Assembly (NCBI GenBank): GCA_041738135.1
Contig: JBGSQK010000058.1
Span: 1 to 64,000 of the forward strand
Length of the DNA: 64,000 nucleotides
Source: JAGOMX01 sp041738135
GTDB taxonomy: Bacteria; Pseudomonadota; Alphaproteobacteria; JAGOMX01
Reading direction: 5' to 3'
Below the pieces are notes generated by a model, which saw only the letters and a program-made list of their open reading frames with translations, was not told the origin of the DNA and did no database searches. Below, one piece after another: positions 53,115-61,451 of the stretch; position 1 is the first letter of the stretch, and each line of letters begins with the position of its first letter. A program made the position numbers and the translations under genes.

Positions 53115-54326
53115 ATGACACACAAACAAATGACCAACAAACATCTCACACCTGTTTTCCTCATTGTCGCCACGTCGGTAACTGTTATGGCTATTGACCT
53201 ATACTTACCCGCCATGCCGACCATGTGCGAGTACTTTGGTGTGGGCAACAACCTAATTCAGCAGAGCATTTCTACCTATCAGATCGGCATCGTTTTCGCT
53301 GCCCTTTTGTATGGTCCCCTTTCTGACACCTATGGCAGAAGGAAGATGTTGTTGGTGGGCTATGGAATTTTCCTTGTGAGCTCCGTGATCCTAGTGTTTT
53401 CAGCGGACATCAATTCTCTCCTCTTCATGCGATTTATACAAGGTTGCGGAGGAGGTGTATCCGCAGCCATCGCCCCGGCCGTCATTCGAGATTGCTTTAC
53501 GGAACGTGAGAGCAGTAAGGTCATCTCTCAAATGTCCATGGTTATATTACTCACTCCCGCTATAGCGCCAATCGCGGGTGGCTACCTGACCATTTTCTTC
53601 GGTTGGCACGCATGCTTTATGGTCATCGCCGTGTGCGTATTCATTGGCTTTTCGGTATTTTACAAATTCTTCCCAGAAACCCACCCACCGGAATCGCGAA
53701 CAAAATTGCAATTCTCCAATTTGTTTCAAAGCTATAAAACCGTATTTTCCAATCGCAGTTTTCTGTTCTACGTGCTATTGCACAGCATTCCCAATGCAGG
53801 ACTCTGGTGTTATTTAACGGTCATGCCTTTCGTTTTCATTAAATATATGGCTGTGCCCACAGAAAATTTTGGCTATTACATACTTGGACAAGTCTTGGTG
53901 GTATGCACCACCTCCTTTTTCGTTCAACGAATGGTCATGAAAAAAGAATCCAAGGAAGTCATGTCCATAGGGATTAAGATGTTATTTATAGGCTGCGTCA
54001 CCATGACATTGGCGGTTATTTTCGTTCCGAACATACCAGTTGTCTCTGTGTTGTCCGCCCTGCCCTTTTTAATGGGCATACCCTTTATTTTCCCCACATC
54101 TATGTCCAAGGCCATGTCGTTTACGTCCGCCTCCCGCGGCACGGCAGCCTCCTGCGTGTCAACCACAAGAGCGATATTCTCAAGCATAGGCAGCCTCATG
54201 GCAGGCTTTATGCCTGATCAGACATTCATACCCACGATTATTTTCTTGAGCATAGTCTCTTGTCTAGTACTAGCGGCGTTTCTTCTGGCCAAGAAAATGG
54301 ACATCAAAACAGTGTCTGCCTCATAA
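53115..54326 (+). CDS. MFS drug exporter, Bcr/CflA type
   Basis: The 403-residue transporter has about 12 membrane helices. The Bcr/CflA subgroup marks are AIDLYLPAMPTM in helix 1, GPLSDTYGRRKMLLVG (MFS loop 2-3 motif) and FIQGCGGGVSAAIAPAVIRD. It should export drugs, peptides or other small molecules with proton antiport. The gene has no partner or visible regulator; it follows tRNA-Gly by about 100 bases. Confidence 0.9.
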   Translation: MTHKQMTNKHLTPVFLIVATSVTVMAIDLYLPAMPTMCEYFGVGNNLIQQSISTYQIGIVFAALLYGPLSDTYGRRKMLLVGYGIFLVSSVILVFSADINSLLFMRFIQGCGGGVSAAIAPAVIRDCFTERESSKVISQMSMVILLTPAIAPIAGGYLTIFFGWHACFMVIAVCVFIGFSVFYKFFPETHPPESRTKLQFSNLFQSYKTVFSNRSFLFYVLLHSIPNAGLWCYLTVMPFVFIKYMAVPTENFGYYILGQVLVVCTTSFFVQRMVMKKESKEVMSIGIKMLFIGCVTMTLAVIFVPNIPVVSVLSALPFLMGIPFIFPTSMSKAMSFTSASRGTAASCVSTTRAIFSSIGSLMAGFMPDQTFIPTIIFLSIVSCLVLAAFLLAKKMDIKTVSAS

Positions 54327-54445
54327 TATTTCAGTCTAATCACATTATTGAATAGCAACTATGTCGAGATAGCACTAGCCTGAAGCAGATTATAAAGGTA
54401 TCTGTATTATAGACATAACTTTATTTTTATTTTACGGAGGAAATC

Positions 54446-55252
54446 ATGACAAAATATTTATTTACGGCACTACTTTCGCTGGCGTTTTCAACACAGATAT
54501 ATGCATCTTCTACCTCAGATGAACTGGACCAACAAATTAATAGCTTAAGGACATTTTTCAACGAGCAAAATTCTGAAACTAAAAAGCAGCTGAAGGGAAT
54601 CAAGAATATCCATGTCTTCAACAAAGAACGAACTTCCTACAGCAAAGCACTTATATTTTGCAATTCAGAGCTATGCTCGAAAGAAATGCATAACTCCCAA
54701 ACTGTGTTAGCAAATTTAGTCGCCCTTAAAAATGAGCATTGCCCATTTTCTTTCCATAATTCTTTCCCTAAATTTGATGAAGCCATAAATGAATTAAGTA
54801 CGCAATTAAAAGCAGGTAAAGACTTTGATATCGAAACGGGAATGCATGTGTCGCACATGCTCTCTTCTATCTGGAATTATATCCGATTTATTAAAGACAA
54901 AGAGAGCCTGGCTTGCCTTTTGCCTAAATTATTTTACTACATAGACGAAAACATAACTATGCAAGGTGGCTGTTTTGAAGGATTTGCAGGCAGACTGATG
55001 ATTAGCAATGTAATGTTTGCAATTGATAGGTATGATACCATTATGAAAGAAATGCACAACGCGAGACTAATCGCTTTACTAACTCCTGCTCACCCAACCG
55101 AGCACATAGAAATGAGCGAAGAAGAGCAAGTGAGACTAGCCATAGCCATGAGTCAACCGCAGCAAGCACCTGCAGCCGCTGCCCCTGTGGAGATGAGCGA
55201 GGAAGACCTACAGTTATACCTTGCCATGGCAATGAGTAACGACGAGAAATAA
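54446..55252 (+). CDS. Exported protein with two C-terminal ubiquitin-interacting-type motifs
   Basis: The 268-residue protein has a Sec signal peptide (about residues 1-21, ending IYA-S). A helical body (22-215) with five cysteines is of no family I recognise. The C-terminus carries two copies of a motif matching the eukaryotic UIM: EEEQVRLAIAMSQ (225-237) and EEDLQLYLAMAMSNDE (252-267). Both have the acidic cluster, hydrophobic position, invariant Ala and the Ser four residues later; the second also has the closing acidic residue. They are joined by an Ala/Pro/Gln linker. UIMs bind ubiquitin, which bacteria lack, so a host-cell role is inferred. GGAGG stands 7 bases before the ATG. Confidence 0.75.
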   Translation: MTKYLFTALLSLAFSTQIYASSTSDELDQQINSLRTFFNEQNSETKKQLKGIKNIHVFNKERTSYSKALIFCNSELCSKEMHNSQTVLANLVALKNEHCPFSFHNSFPKFDEAINELSTQLKAGKDFDIETGMHVSHMLSSIWNYIRFIKDKESLACLLPKLFYYIDENITMQGGCFEGFAGRLMISNVMFAIDRYDTIMKEMHNARLIALLTPAHPTEHIEMSEEEQVRLAIAMSQPQQAPAAAAPVEMSEEDLQLYLAMAMSNDEK

Positions 55253-55317
55253 GAATCTCTTGTCAGCTCTAAATTGTTGATCTAGAGTTATAGAAGGTAA
55301 CTAATAAATAGACTTCC

Positions 55318-56118
55318 ATGCTGAAAATTACTTATACTTTGCTGAGTTTCACCATTTATTCAGCAACAGCATGGTCGTCTTTTGATTTGTTCCCGATGGA
55401 TGTTAAAAACTTAATCCTATCACAATCAGCACTAGAACCCTTAGATCTCTATAACTTTGCCCAGACCTCAAAAGGAAATTACGCCTTATGTAAACCGGTT
55501 ATTGAAAGCCACATACCCAGAAGAGTAAAAACGCTATACCCATTCGATCTGGCTTTCTATGAAAACCTTAGCCCAACTCTTAAGGAAATTCTTGTTGAAA
55601 AAAATGAGGATGAAATATTTGCCAGTCGAGGAGCATTTGCCAGAAGCAAACATAAACTATGGAGCAAACTAAAGCACAAACTATCATTAAGACATACAAC
55701 ACCTGAAGCCAGGTATCCTCTTTATAAAATGCTTTTGCTGCATCGTGTGACCATTCGAAATGAGCTTCTTAGCTCTTGGAAGAATATGCTATTTCATCTA
55801 CCTAAAGCGATTCGTTTGGTGGCGCATGACCATCATGTGGATCACGACATAGCATTATTTGAAGCTCTGACAGTTGCCATAGAAAGAATGGGTGGTCCAA
55901 ATCTCATTTTGCAAAATCACATACATCATGACACATACTATTATCAAAAAAGGAGCCGAGATGGGGTCGGATTAACCAATCAATTCCCCACTGAAAATCA
56001 CAGACTGGAACAGCTGGAACAAGCAAGAGAATCCATAGAACGACTCATAAGACTAGGCAGCAATGAAGCAGTCGCTTTTAAAGATGCTGCACTGAAGAAG
56101 AATAGTTATGGCTATTAA
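55318..56118 (+). CDS. Exported protein with F-box-like N-terminal segment
   Basis: The 266-residue protein starts with a signal peptide (about residues 1-19, ending near ATAWS). Immediately after it, residues about 22-65 resemble an F-box: a Leu-Phe-Pro entry (LFPMDVKNLIL), LDLYNFAQTSK and a following basic helix. In eukaryotes F-boxes bind Skp1 and recruit targets to SCF ubiquitin ligases. The remaining 200 residues are helical, basic and unrecognised. The gene lies 65 bases after the UIM-type gene on the same strand and may be cotranscribed. The F-box call rests on pattern by eye; no strong ribosome-binding site is seen before the ATG. Confidence 0.6.
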   Translation: MLKITYTLLSFTIYSATAWSSFDLFPMDVKNLILSQSALEPLDLYNFAQTSKGNYALCKPVIESHIPRRVKTLYPFDLAFYENLSPTLKEILVEKNEDEIFASRGAFARSKHKLWSKLKHKLSLRHTTPEARYPLYKMLLLHRVTIRNELLSSWKNMLFHLPKAIRLVAHDHHVDHDIALFEALTVAIERMGGPNLILQNHIHHDTYYYQKRSRDGVGLTNQFPTENHRLEQLEQARESIERLIRLGSNEAVAFKDAALKKNSYGY

Positions 56119-56178
56119 TCTTTTATTGAACGCAGCGTAATTGGCAACCCATTAACATCCAAACAAATTTCTCTCACT

Positions 56179-56194
56179 TGGCACGATATTCGCA
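56179..56194 (+). promoter_or_regulatory. Sigma-54-type promoter of the flagellar operon
   Basis: TGGCACG-ATAT-TCGCA has the -24 GG (56180-56181) and -12 GC (56192-56193) separated by exactly 10 bases. It matches the TGGCACG-N4-TTGC consensus with one difference. The distance to the flgI start (29 bases from the -12 end) is right. Late-class flagellar operons in alphaproteobacteria are often driven by RpoN, so the site is biologically sensible. Confidence 0.75.
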
Positions 56195-56222
56195 TACTGA
56201 TGCATGTGAAAAGGAATTTGCT

Positions 56223-57359
56223 ATGAAGAAATACATAAGCCTAATGATCATCTTCGTTTTGAGCGCGACACAGGTCAGCGCTAATGGAGGGTATCAACCA
56301 TCTCATCATGGCATTCGTATTAAGGACATTGTCAATTTCGAAGGCGTGCGTGATAACCAATTAGTGGGTTATGGTTTAGTGGTGGGTCTTAATAAAACTG
56401 GCGATTCCCTTAACAATAATCCTTACACACGAGAAAGTCTTGTGAGCATGTTGGAACGTTTAGGTGTAAACGTTCGTGGTCAATTGGGTCTTTCGGGTCA
56501 GAATGTGGCGGCAGTTATGGTTACCGCTGATCTCCCTCCTTTTTCAAGACAAGGCTCTCGTTTAGATGTGGCCGTATCCTCCATCGGCTCGGCCAAAGAT
56601 TTACGTGGTGGTACGTTACTGGTAACTCCTTTAATGGCTGCCGACGGTGAAGTCTATGTGGTAGCACAAGGCCCCGTAGCTACTGGCGGTTTTGCGGAAT
56701 CAGGTAAATCAGGTACATCTGTGACTAAAGGTGTTCCCACCAGCGGTCGCATTGCCAATGGGGGTATTATTGAGAGAGAAATTGGCTATGAACTCAAAAG
56801 CCAGAAGGGCATGAGAGTCGCTTTGAAGAATCCCGATTTCACCACAGCCAAAAGAATAGCGGATGCTATTAACGCCTTTACAAAAGACAGAGCAGCTATA
56901 CCCATCGATCCATCCACGGTGAATCTGACCATTCCAGATCGTTATCATGATTCTGTCATGACATACATGTCTGAAATAGAGCAGCTTCGCGTCAGCCCCG
57001 ATCAAACAGCTCGAGTCATCATAGATGAGCAAAATGGCGTCATCGTCATGGGCGAAAACGTACGCATCAGTCCAGTTGCCGTCAGCCATGGTAACCTGAC
57101 TATCAAAATCAAAGAAGCACAACAAGTATCTCAACCGAATCCATTCTCAACCACTGGTAATACGCAGGTTGTGGATAGATCCGATATTAGTGTGGACGAT
57201 GGTGAGGGCAGAAAAATGGCAGTGCTTACGGGAACTGTAAGTCTGCAAGATTTGGTCAATGCACTTAATGCGTTGGGTGTCAGCCCCATGGACATGATTA
57301 CCATCATGCATGCCATCAAAGCCGCCGGCGCGCTCCAAGCAGATATAGAGGTGATGTAA
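56223..57359 (+). CDS. flgI: Flagellar P-ring protein FlgI
   Basis: The roughly 378-residue protein has a signal peptide (ending VSA-N at about residue 20) and the full FlgI sequence: RIKDIVNFEGVRDNQLVGYGLVVGL, PPFSRQGSRLDVAVSSIG, and a C-terminal LVNALNALGVSPMDMITIMHAIKAAGALQADIEVM (positions given in parts). It forms the periplasmic P-ring of the flagellar basal body around the rod. The ATG at 56223 has AAGGAA 8 bases upstream; a longer in-frame start at 56178 would lie on the promoter. Its stop and the flgJ start share TAATG. Confidence 0.96.
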   Translation: MKKYISLMIIFVLSATQVSANGGYQPSHHGIRIKDIVNFEGVRDNQLVGYGLVVGLNKTGDSLNNNPYTRESLVSMLERLGVNVRGQLGLSGQNVAAVMVTADLPPFSRQGSRLDVAVSSIGSAKDLRGGTLLVTPLMAADGEVYVVAQGPVATGGFAESGKSGTSVTKGVPTSGRIANGGIIEREIGYELKSQKGMRVALKNPDFTTAKRIADAINAFTKDRAAIPIDPSTVNLTIPDRYHDSVMTYMSEIEQLRVSPDQTARVIIDEQNGVIVMGENVRISPVAVSHGNLTIKIKEAQQVSQPNPFSTTGNTQVVDRSDISVDDGEGRKMAVLTGTVSLQDLVNALNALGVSPMDMITIMHAIKAAGALQADIEVM

Positions 57360-57676
57360 TGATAGACGCTCTGAATTTAACTCCGAATTTGGCCTTGGCC
57401 CAATCTAAAATCCCTTCCATCAGGGGATCACAGGATGCGGCCGAAATAGAAAAAACAGCCCGTGATTTTTCTTCAGTCTTTTTTAGTGAATACGTGGGTA
57501 TCATGTTAGACGAGGTTGAAGAAGCGGAAGAAGATTTCTCTAATGATATCTATCGCACCCTTCATTCTCAGATGATTGGAGAAAAACTAGTGGACTCAGA
57601 TCCGGGCAGAAAGATAACAGAAATGCTCATGGCAGAGATTAACAAAATGCAAGCCAAAATACAGGAGAAAGCATAA
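57359..57676 (+). CDS. Rod-binding protein, FlgJ N-terminal domain only
   Basis: The 105-residue protein corresponds to the rod-capping N-domain of FlgJ (EIEKTARDFSSVFFSEYVGIML, then DIYRTLHSQMIGEKL). It lacks the glucosaminidase half found in enterobacterial FlgJ, as usual in alphaproteobacteria, where a separate hydrolase opens the wall. It overlaps flgI and the flgN-like gene by TAATG on both sides, so the three are translationally coupled. Confidence 0.88.
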   Translation: MIDALNLTPNLALAQSKIPSIRGSQDAAEIEKTARDFSSVFFSEYVGIMLDEVEEAEEDFSNDIYRTLHSQMIGEKLVDSDPGRKITEMLMAEINKMQAKIQEKA

Positions 57677-58098
57677 TGCTCGCACAAAAATTATTGGCCA
57701 TAACCGATGAATTTATTCAATTGGTTCAGCTGGAAAAAAAGTTGCTGACTCAACGTAATTTAAAAGAAGCTGGAGCTCTGCATGGGGAAAAAGATCGACT
57801 GAATGGAGAGTATCAGTTGGCGGTTGCGCAAATGAAGGCAGATCAAGAGTACATGAGATCTTTGTCTGATGAGGCTAACGAAGTTCTATTCCTAAAAACT
57901 ATGGAACTAAAAACTCTTTTAGCGGAAACAGGGGAATTGCTGGCAATCGTATCCCAAGCCAATAGTCGGATTTTATCCGCATTGGCGGAGATGTTTTCTT
58001 CCCGACCTAATCCTGTGGAAAGCTATAATCCGCTGGGCGTTGCTTCTAATAAGCCCAAGTCTCGGACAGAAGCATTAACCGTTAACACTTGCATTTAA
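57676..58098 (+). CDS. FlgN-like flagellar export chaperone
   Basis: The 140-residue helical protein has the FlgN layout: long amphipathic helices with a conserved early part (FIQLVQLEKKLLTQRNL) and a polar tail. Position directly before flgK and flgL, whose products FlgN guards before export, supports the call. Sequence similarity alone is modest, as is general for this family. Confidence 0.75.
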   Translation: MLAQKLLAITDEFIQLVQLEKKLLTQRNLKEAGALHGEKDRLNGEYQLAVAQMKADQEYMRSLSDEANEVLFLKTMELKTLLAETGELLAIVSQANSRILSALAEMFSSRPNPVESYNPLGVASNKPKSRTEALTVNTCI

Positions 58099-58110
58099 TA
58101 GGGCGATAAG

Positions 58111-59907
58111 ATGGCATACGGAAATCTATCTACAACCATAAATGCAGCCGTAAGCGGACGGACTCTGGCGCAAAATAATGCGGCCATAATTGCGCAAAAC
58201 TTGTCCAATGCTGAAACTGAGGGTTATTCGCGTCAAGAGCTGAAATTTTCCACACAAATGTTGGGTGGCATAGGGTGTGGTGTTGTTCCGAAAGATTTAA
58301 TACGTATAACAGATATGTTCAAAATAGAACAAATGCGGTCGAAGACATCGGATTTAAGCCAATTGGCAACTTTGAACACTTTTTATACAAATCTGAATCA
58401 AAACCTGGGTCAACCAGGCGAAAACAATTCCTTATCAGCATCACTTAATAATCTTAAAAAGATGATTGAAAGCCTGAGCCGGCGTCCGGAAGTTGATGGT
58501 GAAAGAACGGCTGTGATAAGGGCTGCACAGAATTTAGCGCAAGATCTTGGGCGCATGTCCAATATTGCTCAAGATGCCAGAAAGATGGCGGATGCACAGA
58601 TTTATGAATGTGTTCAGGATGTGAATAACCTGCTAACCAATCTTAGTTCCATAAATAAAGAAATTCAATATTCCGCATCGCAAGGTCAGTCTGTTGTGGG
58701 GTTGTTAGATCAACGCGATAGTAAGCTAAAGGAATTATCAGAACTTATGGACATCCGTGTCCAATATGCCAGCGATGGTCAGGTTAATCTGTTTTCCAAT
58801 GGCGGAGGAACTCTTCTTCAGACCGAAGTACATCAACTGGATTTCAGTCAAACATCAGGAATAAATGCAACAGTCACCTATGCGAGCGGCACCATGAACG
58901 GAATTTTGATCGATGGTGATCCGGCCAAAGATATAACCACTTTTATCTCAGGCGGAAAACTGGGTGGCTACATAATGGCACGGGATGCGGACATGCCGGC
59001 ATTTCAAGATTCCCTTGACGAGATGACAGCTGTACTGCGTGATCAGATGAATGCCGTACATAACCGCGGAACGGCTGCCGGTGTGCCGCAAACCTTATCT
59101 GGAACAAGAACGGGTCTAACAGTTGCGGATAATGTGGTGGGGTTAGGCACTGTTAAAGTAGCGTTGGTGGATCGAGCCACGGGTAATCTAGTCGAGCAAA
59201 CAACCATTGATTTGTCTACAATCGGCACCATAGGAGGAATCATCAACCAGATGAATACCCTTGGTATGGTAGCTAATTTGGATGCCAATGGTGTTATGCA
59301 AGTACAAGCGAATAATCCTGCGTACGGTGTCGCCATAGCTTCCTCATCTCCCAATGAAGCAACCATTACCAGCGGGGCGGCAAATTATGGCTTCTCACAT
59401 TATTTTGGTCTCAACGATTTTTACGTCACCGGCAATACTGTAACTGGAAAAGCCACGGGCATAGCTAGCCAATTGGCTGTAAGACAAGAACTCGTAGACG
59501 ATGTGAGTCGCCTCGCGCATACGGTTCTTGATGTTACTGGAGCCATTGGCAGCCGAGTTTTAACGGCAGGTGGTAACAGTACATTGGTCTCTATGACTCA
59601 AATGTTTGGGCAAGAGGCAAATTTTGCCGCTTCGGGTAAAATATCAGGTCTAATTACTTCATTATCTGACTATTGTAACACTGTCATACAATACACAGCC
59701 GCAGAAGGTAGGTATCTCAACCAGACTCTTGAAAATGAATCGGCAATTTATGATCTGGGCATAAAAAGCCTCGAATCAATCCGCGGCGTAAACATTCAGG
59801 AAGAAATTATGAGTTTAATGCAATGGCAAAGACAAATGAAAGTTTGTACCCAATTAATGTTAACCGCCGAAGACATGATGCAAGAGCTCATGCGCATAAA
59901 GAGATAG
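58111..59907 (+). CDS. flgK: Flagellar hook-associated protein 1 FlgK
   Basis: The 598-residue protein forms the first hook-filament junction layer. The N-terminal rod/hook signature is ALAQNNAAIIAQNLSNAETEGYSRQE-like (about residues 18-40), and the C-terminal helix ends NIQEEIMSLMQWQRQMKVCTQLMLTAEDMMQELM (in parts), as in all FlgK proteins. A variable centre (about 330-440) forms the outer domains. It is 12 bases after the chaperone gene and 10 before flgL. Confidence 0.95.
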   Translation: MAYGNLSTTINAAVSGRTLAQNNAAIIAQNLSNAETEGYSRQELKFSTQMLGGIGCGVVPKDLIRITDMFKIEQMRSKTSDLSQLATLNTFYTNLNQNLGQPGENNSLSASLNNLKKMIESLSRRPEVDGERTAVIRAAQNLAQDLGRMSNIAQDARKMADAQIYECVQDVNNLLTNLSSINKEIQYSASQGQSVVGLLDQRDSKLKELSELMDIRVQYASDGQVNLFSNGGGTLLQTEVHQLDFSQTSGINATVTYASGTMNGILIDGDPAKDITTFISGGKLGGYIMARDADMPAFQDSLDEMTAVLRDQMNAVHNRGTAAGVPQTLSGTRTGLTVADNVVGLGTVKVALVDRATGNLVEQTTIDLSTIGTIGGIINQMNTLGMVANLDANGVMQVQANNPAYGVAIASSSPNEATITSGAANYGFSHYFGLNDFYVTGNTVTGKATGIASQLAVRQELVDDVSRLAHTVLDVTGAIGSRVLTAGGNSTLVSMTQMFGQEANFAASGKISGLITSLSDYCNTVIQYTAAEGRYLNQTLENESAIYDLGIKSLESIRGVNIQEEIMSLMQWQRQMKVCTQLMLTAEDMMQELMRIKR

Positions 59908-59917
59908 GGAGACTAAA

Positions 59918-60865
59918 ATGGTTGCGACGATAACCCGTTCCAGCGACAATTCTATCAGTAGTTCGGCTATGGCTGATATGGCCCGAACTTCTAAGGCCAT
60001 GGAAGAAGCCTATAGAAGAGTTACAACTGGTAATAACATGTCTTCATTTAGAGATGCTGGTGAACAAACGTCTCGTATTCTTGGTTTGGAGACGAAGCTG
60101 TCGGGTCTTACAGATTATGAGCAGGGCGAAACGACCGTCGCGTCACGCATGCAAAAAATGGAAGTGGTGGTACGCCAAATTAATGAGATGGCCGTTGACT
60201 ATCGTGCTAGAATTAACAAAGCTGTCAGCTATGGTGTTGTGGATACGGCCTTCCAAGATTATTGCCAGAAACAGCTGACCGCAGTTCAAAAACTATTGAA
60301 TACGCAAGATGCGGAAGGTCGGTATTTATTTGGCGGAGAAGCCACAACTACACCACCTGTAGATACATCACAAATGCCCGCGCCGGGTCTTGGGTCGCCT
60401 ATAGATTATAGTTATTTTAAAGGCAGCAATACCAAAACATCGGCGCTCATAGGCGAAAATCAATTGATTACATACGGCCTCACGGCTAATGAACCTGGAT
60501 TTGCAAAACTTATCAATGCTTTTGTGATCGGGGCAACGACGCCTCCCAATAATGATGCTACTTCCATTGCGTACCAAAAATTGCATACAGACGCCATGAA
60601 CTTGCTTGAGCAAGCCTCTAGTGATATTCCGGATACTTTACAATCTATGGGAACCACTATGAAGCTTGTGGAACAATCACAAGACAGGCAAAATAGCCTA
60701 AAGACTTATACGCAGGAATTATTGTCAGATATGACCACAGCCAATTATGTGGATTCGGTCTTTGAACTAAATAAAGCACAGCTATGTCTTCAGTTTTCAG
60801 TTATTGCACATCAAAAGATGTCTGAAAATTTGGATGATCTATTGAATGCACTCAGAAATATGTAG
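59918..60865 (+). CDS. flgL: Flagellar hook-associated protein 3 FlgL
   Basis: The 315-residue flagellin-like junction protein has an N-terminal helix with AMEEAYRRVTTGNNMSSFRDAG, a central insert (about 140-215), and a C-terminal helix ending VFELNKAQLCLQFSVIAHQKM. This fits FlgL better than flagellin, given gene order (after flgK) and length. It forms the layer between FlgK and the filament. Confidence 0.93.
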   Translation: MVATITRSSDNSISSSAMADMARTSKAMEEAYRRVTTGNNMSSFRDAGEQTSRILGLETKLSGLTDYEQGETTVASRMQKMEVVVRQINEMAVDYRARINKAVSYGVVDTAFQDYCQKQLTAVQKLLNTQDAEGRYLFGGEATTTPPVDTSQMPAPGLGSPIDYSYFKGSNTKTSALIGENQLITYGLTANEPGFAKLINAFVIGATTPPNNDATSIAYQKLHTDAMNLLEQASSDIPDTLQSMGTTMKLVEQSQDRQNSLKTYTQELLSDMTTANYVDSVFELNKAQLCLQFSVIAHQKMSENLDDLLNALRNM

Positions 60866-60881
60866 ACGGAGGGAAAGAAAA

Positions 60882-61370
60882 ATGAAGACACAGTCCAATA
60901 CACTCAATAAAGCAGCTGAAACGATCTACCCATTAATTATTGAAAGTAGATTCGGTGATATTATTGTAAACGAAAGCGATACCTGTGATTTTCCAGAAGG
61001 CATCTATGGATTTGATGATTACAAATCATATGCCATCGCCAATTTTCCAGGGCAGACCTTGACAAAGTTTCAGATATTGCAATGCCTGGATGAGATAGGC
61101 CTTGTATTTCTTTTGACGCCCCTTCATCATCAAGGTCAACTTTTGATCCCACAATCTGACTTGATGGAAGCGACTGATCTTTTAAAATTAGATTTCGACA
61201 ACTGTGACTTTTATGCCATAACAACTGTGTGTGAAAAAGACGGCGCCTTGGAATTTAGCTTGAATCTGAAGGCACCTTTAGTGGTTGAAAAAAATCAGAA
61301 AAAAGCTTGGCAATATATATTGGAACGCACTGAATATCCAATTAGGTACGTGATAAAATCTGATCTGTAA
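60882..61370 (+). CDS. fliW: Flagellar assembly factor FliW
   Basis: The roughly 162-residue protein has the FliW pattern: ESRFGDIIVNESDTCDFPEGIYGFDDYKSY (in parts), then VFLLTPL, NLKAPLVVEKNQKKAWQ and YPIRYVI. FliW binds flagellin and antagonises the translational repressor CsrA, tying flagellin synthesis to assembly. The ATG at 60882 has GGAGGG 8 bases upstream; a longer in-frame start overlaps flgL. No csrA is in the window. FliW is less usual in alphaproteobacteria, which often use FlaF/FlbT. Confidence 0.9.
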   Translation: MKTQSNTLNKAAETIYPLIIESRFGDIIVNESDTCDFPEGIYGFDDYKSYAIANFPGQTLTKFQILQCLDEIGLVFLLTPLHHQGQLLIPQSDLMEATDLLKLDFDNCDFYAITTVCEKDGALEFSLNLKAPLVVEKNQKKAWQYILERTEYPIRYVIKSDL

Positions 61371-61451
61371 CAAAAATATCACCAGTTAACTTTCCCTTAG
61401 TGAAATCATGTTAGTTTTATGTTAGAAACATGACAGATGAGGGATTTAATT

